From Bacteroidales bacterium (GTDB taxonomy: Bacteria > Bacteroidota > Bacteroidia > Bacteroidales > P3): a stretch of 22,134 nt of DNA. The position numbers were made by a program, and so were the translations under genes. Under the pieces are notes generated by a model. That model did not search any database and was not told the DNA's origin. It saw only the letters and a list, made by a program, of their open reading frames with translations. Positions 16,338 through 22,134 of this stretch are shown here, piece after piece. The stretch spans positions 1-22,134 of the forward strand of contig JAEEIS010000097.1 of assembly GCA_016281475.1 (NCBI GenBank), read 5' to 3'. Numbering within the stretch: position 1 is the first letter of the stretch; every line of letters starts with the position of its first letter.

Positions 16338-16440
16338 GGTTAGAGTTGAGGAGACATACCCCCCGCTTCGCGATTTCCCTCTCAAGAGGGGACGGCTGCC
16401 GCCCCTAACCTCTAACCCCTAACCCATAACCCCTAACCTC
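16338..16440. repeat. Composite C-rich intergenic repeat, copy A4
   Basis: GGTTAGAGTTGAGG, then a unit shared with 476-526 (ACATACCCCCCGC ... CCCTC/GAGGG stem ... GGGGACGGCTG; 16354-16402), then CCGCCCCTAACCTCTAACCC and two further CCCTAACC units. The end is an array of (TAACCC)-like steps of 7-8 bp. It fills the gap between the DUF6029 and Omp28 genes. Confidence 0.75.
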
Positions 16441-16447
16441 AATCAAC

Positions 16448-17308
16448 ATGAAACATTTCTCAATACTATCCCTTTTAGCTGCCAGCCTCTTGCTATTCAC
16501 CGCCTGCGACAAGATTGCCGAAGACGAATATGTGGTCTTTGCCGGTGCCTCCGGCACCTGGTACGACAGCGAGGCGACCATCCCCAACACTCCGCGTGCC
16601 TTTGTGGAGAAGTATACCGGCGTGCGCTGTGTCAACTGTCCGAACGCCGATGTGGTGCTCCACGAACTTGGCGAAAAGTATGGCGACCAGCTAATCCTTG
16701 CCGCCGTGCATGTGCCCAACAATTTCGGCAAGCCCCTCCACGGCGAGCAGGACCTCCGCACCGAAGACGGAAGCACCTGGTTCAACGCATTCTTCTCCCC
16801 TTCGCAGAACCTCCCCTCCGCCCTGCTCAACCGCAATAAGGCCGACGCTGACCATTTCGACATTCTCGACCCCCAGGCCCGTTTCGACGACAAGATTGAC
16901 GCCATCCTCGCTTCCACGCCTAAGATAAGCATGACCGTTGCCTGTGCCCAAGACGGCGACACCTACAACGCCGAGGTGCACATACAGTTCAACCAAACCG
17001 TTGCCACCCCTCTGACGCTGACCCTGCTGGTAGTCGAAGACAAAATCTACACCAGCCAGGAGAGCAAGACCTCAGACGGCATCATCGAGATTGAGAACTA
17101 CGAGCAGAATCACGTGCTACGCGATGTGGTGACCAACGCTTGGGGGCTCGACGTGGATGCCGACGGCAACCAGGGCACCAAGCGCATGATTGTGCTCCCC
17201 TTCAGCATAGACGAAGCCTGGAACCCCGCCAACTGCCACCTCATCGCCTTCGTCTCCAACAAGGCCACGCAGGAAATCATCAACGCCGCCCAGTGCGAGC
17301 TACAATGA
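16448..17308 (+). CDS. Omp28-related lipoprotein
   Basis: 286 residues. A lipoprotein signal peptide ends in LLLFTAC, with the lipidated Cys at C20 followed by DKIAEDE. A run of acidic residues after the Cys is the usual Bacteroidota signal for surface display, so this is probably an outer-leaflet lipoprotein. EKYTGVRCVNCPNADVVLHE (C61, C64) has the CxxC at the start of a helix as in thioredoxin folds, and AAVHVPNNFG plus the LPSALLNR segment (cis-proline region) support an Omp28 family protein. The C-terminal half (about residues 155-286) is a beta-sandwich-like domain. Its partner is likely the DUF6029 protein or the thioredoxin encoded just upstream; that is inference. Confidence 0.88.
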   Translation: MKHFSILSLLAASLLLFTACDKIAEDEYVVFAGASGTWYDSEATIPNTPRAFVEKYTGVRCVNCPNADVVLHELGEKYGDQLILAAVHVPNNFGKPLHGEQDLRTEDGSTWFNAFFSPSQNLPSALLNRNKADADHFDILDPQARFDDKIDAILASTPKISMTVACAQDGDTYNAEVHIQFNQTVATPLTLTLLVVEDKIYTSQESKTSDGIIEIENYEQNHVLRDVVTNAWGLDVDADGNQGTKRMIVLPFSIDEAWNPANCHLIAFVSNKATQEIINAAQCELQ

Positions 17309-17317
17309 CAATTCATT

Positions 17318-17428
17318 AGTTGAAAGTTGAATTGTCGTGAATCGTGAATGGTGAATTGACATTACCTTTCACCAAATCCATTCACAACTCACACATCACA
17401 ATTCACAAAACTAATTCAACTTTCAACT
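17318..17428. repeat. AT-rich inverted repeat between Omp28 and MATE genes
   Basis: AGTTGAAAGTTGAATT at 17318-17333 is exactly inverted at 17413-17428 (AATTCAACTTTCAACT). The interior holds imperfect GTGAATCGTGAATGGTGAAT and ATTCACAACTCACACATCAC stretches that can also pair, giving a long cruciform or hairpin of about 110 nt. It is a variant of the TTGAAAATTGA family. Confidence 0.75.
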
Positions 17429-17442
17429 TTCCACTCCCAACT

Positions 17443-18810
17443 ATGAACAAGCGCATCCTAGGCCTCGCACTGCCCAACATCATCACCAACATCACCGTCC
17501 CCCTGCTGGGCATGGTGGATATGGCTATTGTGGGCACCCTCAGCGTTGCCCATCTGGGTGCCATCGCCATCGGGACACAGATATTCAATCTGATTTATTG
17601 GAACTTCGGCTTCCTGCGTATGGGCACCAGCGGATTCACCGCACAAGCCTACGGAGCCAACGACATGCGCGAGGCAGTGCGCATCTTTGTGCGTGCCATC
17701 ACCATCGCGCTGGCGGTGGCACTGCTGCTGATTGTCTTGCAATGGTCCCTCAGCCGGCTGTCGCTGCTCATCTTCCAGGTCAGCGACGGGCCCGAAGTGC
17801 TACAGCTGGCACTCTCCTACTTCTTTGTGCGCATCTGGGCAGCTCCCGCCACACTGGGGCTCTACGCCGTCAAAGGCTGGTTCATCGGCATGCAGAACGC
17901 CAAGTTGCCCATGTGGATAGCCATCTTCCTCAACATCGTCAATATCGCCTGCAGCCTGCTTTTCGTGCTGGTGCTGCATTGGGACATCTGGGGCGTGGCT
18001 CTCGGCACCGTCATAGCACAATACAGCGGCCTGGCGGTGGGCATCTTCTTCATAGTGAAAAAATACGACTGGGTGTTCGCACAATACGGAGCCACAGCCA
18101 AAGCCGTCCTCACTGAATCGCTGCATTGGAACGAGATGCGCCGCTTCTTCAAGGTCAACGGCGACATATTCCTGCGCACCGTATGCCTCGCCACCGTGTT
18201 TACCTTCATCACCGCCGCCAGCGGCCACATCAGCAAGGAGGTCCTCGCCATCGACGCCCTGCTCATGCAGTTCTTCACCCTCTTCAGCTACATCATGGAC
18301 GGCTTCGCCTACGCAGGCGAGTCGCTGGTGGGGCGCTACATCGGGGCCCGCGACAGCCGCTCGCTGCGCCTCTCCGTCCGTCTGCTGCTCCTTTGGGGGC
18401 TCGCGCTCACCGTGGTCTTCACCCTCCTCTATGCCGTCGGAGGGACAGGGTTCCTCCGCATCTTCAGCCGCGCCCCCTCCATCATCCTCGGGGCCAAGAC
18501 CTACATGTTCTGGACCCTCGTCATCCCCGTCTGCGGCTTTGCCGCCTTCCTCTTCGACGGCATCTTCGTCGGAGCCACCGCCTCGCGCGCCATGCGCAAC
18601 TGTATGTTCGTGGCCACAATGGCATTCTTCGCCATCTATTTCCTTGGCACACGGCTCCTTATAGGCGACACCACCGTCACCCCGCAAATCCAAATCCTTT
18701 GGAACAACATCCTCTGGACCGCCTTCATGGCCTATCTGGCTCTGCGCGGCATCCTGCAGGCATTGTGCCTAAAAAAATCGGTCTACCAACTCGTCGATAA
18801 AAAGCAATAA
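17443..18810 (+). CDS. MATE family exporter (DinF-like)
   Basis: 455 residues from the ATG at 17443. An in-frame ATG at 17344 would add 33 residues read from the inverted repeat and is unlikely. There are twelve predicted membrane segments in two halves. The N-terminal signature RILGLALPNIITNITVPLLG, MVDMAIVG, and FLRMGTSGFTAQAYGA are typical of the DinF branch of the MATE superfamily, as are the second-half MDGFAYAGESLVGRYIGARD and LVIPVCGFAAFLFDGIFVGA. The protein would export organic cations, drugs or metabolites in exchange for Na+ or H+; the real substrate cannot be deduced. The M6 peptidase gene starts 27 nt after the stop and may be co-transcribed. Confidence 0.93.
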   Translation: MNKRILGLALPNIITNITVPLLGMVDMAIVGTLSVAHLGAIAIGTQIFNLIYWNFGFLRMGTSGFTAQAYGANDMREAVRIFVRAITIALAVALLLIVLQWSLSRLSLLIFQVSDGPEVLQLALSYFFVRIWAAPATLGLYAVKGWFIGMQNAKLPMWIAIFLNIVNIACSLLFVLVLHWDIWGVALGTVIAQYSGLAVGIFFIVKKYDWVFAQYGATAKAVLTESLHWNEMRRFFKVNGDIFLRTVCLATVFTFITAASGHISKEVLAIDALLMQFFTLFSYIMDGFAYAGESLVGRYIGARDSRSLRLSVRLLLLWGLALTVVFTLLYAVGGTGFLRIFSRAPSIILGAKTYMFWTLVIPVCGFAAFLFDGIFVGATASRAMRNCMFVATMAFFAIYFLGTRLLIGDTTVTPQIQILWNNILWTAFMAYLALRGILQALCLKKSVYQLVDKKQ

Positions 18811-18837
18811 CCACATATCAATTTCAACCCATCAACC

Positions 18838-21696
18838 ATGAGACAAAAAACGCTGCTCTCCCTTTTCATTTTCAGCTTATCGTTCCTACTATCCCCATCC
18901 GCCCATGCCGTATACGTAAAGAGCATGCCCGTCAACCAAATCCAACCATCGGGCGACACGCTCCACTTCTTCGTCACCGGCGACGAATGCTACCACCGCT
19001 TCCACGATGCCGACGGCTACACCATAGTGCAAGACCATGCCGGCTACTGGGTCTATGCCGTCCCCTCCCCCTCGGGCGGCATCCAACCCTCCACCCATCG
19101 CGTGGGCACCATCAGCCCCGCAACCCTCGGCATACAGCCCGGCCTGCAAATCACAAAGGCCGAATGGCTCGAGCGCCGCAAGGCATGGGACATCCCCGAG
19201 CAATACCGCATTGCGCAGCCCAAGACCAGCGGCCGCAACCACGGCGACTACTGCAACCTGGTCATCTTCATCCGCTTTGCCGACGACACCGCCTACACCC
19301 GCTCCTTCGCCTCCATCGACCAGATGTGGAGCGACTCGTCGCGGGCCAACGTCACCTCGGTCTACAACTACTTCAAGCACGTCTCCTACAACAAACTATT
19401 CGTCCGCACCTACTACGCCCCCACGCCCGACAGCAACACCATCCTCTCCTACCAGTCGCCGCACCCGCGCGGCTACTTCATGCCCTACAACGAAGCCAAC
19501 ACCATCGGCTACACCAACTACAGCGAACGCACCGACCGTGAATTCGAGCTGCTGGTAGGAGCCGTCAACTACATCAACGACTCCGCCCCCGTGCCCGCCC
19601 ACTACAACCTCGACTGCGACAACGACGGCTATGTCGACAACGTCAACTTCGTCGTCAAAGGCTCCTACACCGGATGGAACGACCTCCTCTGGCCCCACAA
19701 ATGGAACCTCTACGGCCACGAAACATTCATCAACGGCAAGCAAGTCAGCACCTTCAACTTCGCACTCGAAGGGTCGGGCGCCGACTACTTCGGCCCCAGC
19801 ACCTTCTGCCACGAAATGTTCCACTCCCTAGGTGCCCCCGACCTCTACCGCTACAACACCGGCACCGACATAAGCCCCGTAGGCGATTGGGACCTGATGG
19901 CCTCCAACTCCAAACCCCCACAAAACATGAGCGCCTACATGAAATACAAATACGGCAACTGGCTCGACAGCATCCCCCTCATCACCTCCCCCGGCACCTA
20001 CACCCTCCACTCCGTCTCCGACTCAGTCCCCGGCACCAACATCTACCGATTCCCCAGCTCCGACCCCGACCAATTCTACGTCGTTGAATATCGCGACAAC
20101 ACCGAGCTCTTCGACAAGACCCTGTCCGGCAAGGGACTCCTCGTCTACCGCATCGACACCCGCTTCAACGGCAACGCCGGCTACGACGGCATAGACAACT
20201 TCGACGAAATATGGATCTTCCGCCCCGACGCCGCCGACAACAGCACCAACGGACAACTCAGCAACGCCTTCTTTTCCTCCATCGCCCGCCGCACCGAATT
20301 CTCCCCCTCCACCAACCCCTTCCCCTACCTCTCCGACGGCTCACGCGACTACACCTTCTCCATCTACAACATCGGCATCCCCGGCAACACCATCACCTTC
20401 CGCTACACCAACCGCACCAAACCCGCCAACCTCCACCACACCAACATCACCACCGTCACCGCCACCCTCACATGGGGCGGCAATGCCGATGCCTACCGCG
20501 TGCGCTATCGCCAGCAAGGCAGCGACGAAAACTACAGATACCTCCTCACCACCAACACCCACACCACCATCATCGGCCTCGAACCCAACGCCATCTACGA
20601 ATGGTCCGTCCGCGCCCTCTACGACCCCACCGGCAACAACACCTACGCCGACAGCACCAACTACGCCACCACCACCACATTCCACACCGAACTCTGCAAC
20701 AACTCCGTCACCCAGACCATAGGCTACGACACAGAAAACCAACACACCGGACTCCCCTTCACCAGCAACGCCAACTACAACTACTCACAACAAATATTCC
20801 TGGCCCACGAAGTCGGCCCCGAACAAAACATCTCCACCATCGAATTCCACTACGCCTTCACCAACGCCCTCGACAAAGAAAACTGCACTATCTACCTCGG
20901 CCACACCACCATCGACCACTTCGCCGACTCCATCGACCCCGTCCCCCTCAGCCAGCTCACCCCCGTCTACACCGGCACACTCCACTTCGCCAAAGGCTGG
21001 AACCGCATCATCCTCAACGACCAATTCCACTATAACGGCAACGACAACCTCGTCGTGGCCATCGACGACAACTCCAACATACCCAGTTTTGTAGGAGAAA
21101 AATTCTACACCCACACCACCTCCGACTACAAAGCCGTCTGCTACCACTCCACCACCGACAACCCCGACCCCGAACAAGACACCATCAAAGGCACACGGTC
21201 GTTCCTCCTCTTCCGCGACAACATCCAATTCACAGGCTGCCCCACCTATCCCCACCACATCTACGCCTGCGTCATCTCCGACAATGAAAGCCTCGGCCAA
21301 GTCTCCGGCACCGGACTCTACCCACTCGGTGATAACATCCTCATCTACGCCCTGCCCCACACCGGCAACCAATTCCTCCGCTGGCACGACGACAACACCG
21401 ACAACCCCCGCTCCGTCACACTCACGCAAGACACCATCTTCATCGCTTTCTTCCACTCCACCCTCGGCATTGCCAATGCCGACCAGCCCGGCGGCTACGT
21501 CATCACCTCCCACCACCTGCGCCTCACCGTCCAAGGAGCCTCGCAGCAGCCCATCCACATCTTCGACATCATGGGCCGCCACATAGCCAGCCTCCCCTCG
21601 CAACACCCCGACAACGCCACCTTCGACCTCCCCAGCAGCGGAGTCTACCTCGTACGCGTCGGCAACGAAAAACCCGTCAAAATCCTCGTCCGCTGA
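18838..21696 (+). CDS. Secreted M6-type metalloprotease with FnIII and T9SS tail
   Basis: 952 residues. The signal peptide (MRQKTLLSLFIFSLSFLLSP, then SAHA) is followed by a propeptide-like domain (about 30-120) with HFFVTGDECYHRFHDADGYT, as in M6-domain peptidases. The catalytic domain has HEMFHSLGAPDLY, with zinc ligands H325 and H329 and catalytic E326. A fibronectin type III domain (about 527-615) is followed by a jelly-roll-like accessory domain (about 620-800), an InlB-repeat-like module (YACVISDNESLGQVSGTG, LRWHDDNTDNPR) near 800-870, and a T9SS C-terminal sorting domain ending in SSGVYLVRVGNEKPVKILVR. It is secreted and likely surface-bound; the substrate is unknown. The coding strand is extremely C-rich and G-poor, increasingly so toward the 3' end. 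A strong terminator follows at 21724-21760. Confidence 0.92.
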   Translation: MRQKTLLSLFIFSLSFLLSPSAHAVYVKSMPVNQIQPSGDTLHFFVTGDECYHRFHDADGYTIVQDHAGYWVYAVPSPSGGIQPSTHRVGTISPATLGIQPGLQITKAEWLERRKAWDIPEQYRIAQPKTSGRNHGDYCNLVIFIRFADDTAYTRSFASIDQMWSDSSRANVTSVYNYFKHVSYNKLFVRTYYAPTPDSNTILSYQSPHPRGYFMPYNEANTIGYTNYSERTDREFELLVGAVNYINDSAPVPAHYNLDCDNDGYVDNVNFVVKGSYTGWNDLLWPHKWNLYGHETFINGKQVSTFNFALEGSGADYFGPSTFCHEMFHSLGAPDLYRYNTGTDISPVGDWDLMASNSKPPQNMSAYMKYKYGNWLDSIPLITSPGTYTLHSVSDSVPGTNIYRFPSSDPDQFYVVEYRDNTELFDKTLSGKGLLVYRIDTRFNGNAGYDGIDNFDEIWIFRPDAADNSTNGQLSNAFFSSIARRTEFSPSTNPFPYLSDGSRDYTFSIYNIGIPGNTITFRYTNRTKPANLHHTNITTVTATLTWGGNADAYRVRYRQQGSDENYRYLLTTNTHTTIIGLEPNAIYEWSVRALYDPTGNNTYADSTNYATTTTFHTELCNNSVTQTIGYDTENQHTGLPFTSNANYNYSQQIFLAHEVGPEQNISTIEFHYAFTNALDKENCTIYLGHTTIDHFADSIDPVPLSQLTPVYTGTLHFAKGWNRIILNDQFHYNGNDNLVVAIDDNSNIPSFVGEKFYTHTTSDYKAVCYHSTTDNPDPEQDTIKGTRSFLLFRDNIQFTGCPTYPHHIYACVISDNESLGQVSGTGLYPLGDNILIYALPHTGNQFLRWHDDNTDNPRSVTLTQDTIFIAFFHSTLGIANADQPGGYVITSHHLRLTVQGASQQPIHIFDIMGRHIASLPSQHPDNATFDLPSSGVYLVRVGNEKPVKILVR

Positions 21697-21723
21697 CAAC
21701 GCGCCCGACAATCCTTACACCCT

Positions 21724-21760
21724 AGTGGCGGGAACGGGTCGTTCCCGCCACTACTTTTTA
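21724..21760 (+). terminator. Intrinsic terminator after the M6 peptidase gene
   Basis: TAGTGGCGGGAACG (21724-21737), loop GGT, perfect complement CGTTCCCGCCACTA (21741-21754), then CTTTTT. A 14-bp GC-rich stem with a T-run, 27 nt after the stop codon. The T-run gives the plus-strand direction. Confidence 0.92.
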
Positions 21761-21867
21761 TCGCCCTATTCCCACCTCCCTCCCCCCTTACTCCCGACAA
21801 CCCGCCCATTTCCATTACCACATCATCGGTCCTTTGCTGTTCTCAGAGCCTTAATCGGCCTCCCAAT

Positions 21868-21927
21868 CGGTAAAAATCGGTACAATGCAGTAGGAAGCCG
21901 TACAAAACCGTAAGAAACGGTATTTGA
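21868..21927. repeat. Six 10-bp units upstream of the gcvT promoter
   Basis: CGGTAAAAAT, CGGTACAATG, CAGTAGGAAG, CCGTACAAAA, CCGTAAGAAA and CGGTATTTGA follow each other without gaps. The shared core is C(G/C/A)GTA at positions 1-5, with mostly A in positions 6-10. The period equals about one helical turn, and the last unit ends 17 bp before the -33 element. The larger intergenic stretch 21697-22037 otherwise holds only the terminator, a C-rich segment and the promoter. Confidence 0.75.
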
Positions 21928-21944
21928 ACGAGAATTTTTACATG

Positions 21945-21979
21945 TTTGCACGCTAATTAAGAAAAAATGTGTATATTTG
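21945..21979 (+). promoter_or_regulatory. Promoter of gcvT
   Basis: TATATTTG at 21972-21979 matches the Bacteroidota -7 box, with TTTG at 21945-21948 as the -33 element (spacer 23 bp, slightly long). The leader to the gcvT ATG at 22038 would be about 50 nt of AT-rich sequence, too short and featureless for a glycine riboswitch. Confidence 0.7.
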
Positions 21980-22037
21980 TAAATTGAATTATTGGGTAAA
22001 AAAGTATATAATTAATAATTAATCAAATATTTACATA

Positions 22038-22134
22038 ATGAAAACCACTCCCTACACCGATTTGCACATCTCCCTCGGAGCAAAGATGGCCGAATTTGCA
22101 GGCTACAACATGCCTATCCAGTACACCGGATTAG
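22038..22134 (+). CDS. gcvT: Glycine cleavage system T protein (aminomethyltransferase), 5' end
   Basis: The first 32 codons are visible before the window ends. The peptide [20 protein letters not shown] followed by [12 protein letters not shown] matches the start of GcvT, in which (T/P)xLxxxHxxxGAKMxxFAGxxMPxQYxG is highly characteristic. GcvT transfers the aminomethyl-derived one-carbon unit from the H protein lipoyl arm to tetrahydrofolate, releasing ammonia. Here LHISLG replaces the more usual LHxxHG-like spacing, a mild variation. It has its own promoter and is separated from the M6 gene by a terminator, so it starts a new transcription unit. Confidence 0.9.
   Translation, partial: MKTTPYTDLHISLGAKMAEFAGYNMPIQYTGL

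Noticed and set aside
16403..16440. Telomere-like array
   Set aside because: The CCCTAACC steps resemble telomeric repeats, but they are few, irregular, internal to a bacterial operon-like run, and part of a dispersed repeat family.
17344..17442. Longer start for the MATE exporter
   Set aside because: The added 33 residues are translated from the inverted repeat; the ATG at 17443 gives the family's usual N-terminus (MNKRILGLALPN).
20785..21711. 308-codon minus-strand frame opposite the M6 peptidase gene
   Set aside because: Composed almost only of G, V, D, E and A as a mirror of the C-rich coding strand; stops are rare there because of skew.
21980..22037. Glycine riboswitch before gcvT
   Set aside because: The predicted leader is only about 50 nt, AT-rich and without the conserved paired glycine aptamer elements.

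Overview
The window looks like a chromosomal segment of a member of the Bacteroidales (Bacteroidota). Four things point there: three or four copies of the Bacteroidota -7 promoter box TAnnTTTG, two secreted peptidases with type IX secretion (T9SS) C-terminal sorting domains, a KorAB 2-oxoacid:ferredoxin oxidoreductase of the fused gamma-alpha type, and several families I know mainly from Bacteroidota (DUF6029, Omp28, DUF6427-like, DUF6913-like). No rRNA, tRNA, CRISPR array, transposase or phage gene was seen. The species cannot be named from this sequence.

Layout. Bases 1-608: the 5' part of an AT-rich DUF4268-type gene (minus strand), a 44-codon stub of a Bacteroidales protein family with its own -7 box, a repeat, and a hairpin. 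Bases 609-6310 (minus strand): korA and korB, 3 nt apart, followed after a large AT-rich inverted repeat by valS. Bases 6311-6779 are a divergent intergenic region with one promoter facing each way. Bases 6780-18810 (plus strand) form a long co-directional run: secreted MORN-repeat protein; S8 peptidase (T9SS cargo); DUF6427-like membrane protein; rnhB; DUF6913-like protein; dapA; PaaI-type thioesterase; a shortened polyprenyl synthase; a TlpA-like thioredoxin; a DUF6029 outer-membrane protein; an Omp28 lipoprotein; and a MATE exporter. An M6-type metalloprotease with a T9SS tail follows (18838-21696), closed by a strong intrinsic terminator. The window ends in the first 32 codons of gcvT, which has its own promoter and an unusual array of 10-bp units upstream.

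Functionally most genes are housekeeping: CO2/ferredoxin-linked 2-oxoacid metabolism, tRNA charging, lysine/diaminopimelate synthesis, RNA-DNA hybrid removal, isoprenoid synthesis and the glycine cleavage system. Cell-envelope and secreted proteins are interleaved with them. The TlpA-DUF6029-Omp28 trio looks like an envelope module with two CxxC proteins.

I saw no obvious new defence or mobile system. The most unusual signals lie outside the ordinary gene content. (i) Two families of short intergenic repeats, one C-rich with TTAGAGGTTAGGGG/CCCCTAACCTCTAA arms and one AT-rich with TTGAAAATTGA units, recur at gene junctions and supply the stop codons of rnhB and tlpA. (ii) Two 9-bp-period Ser-Asp/Glu minisatellites have expanded in frame inside valS. 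(iii) The polyprenyl synthase keeps both DDxxD motifs but appears to have lost about 50 residues. (iv) Six 10-bp units lie just upstream of the gcvT promoter. (v) The M6 peptidase gene has extreme C-over-G strand asymmetry.
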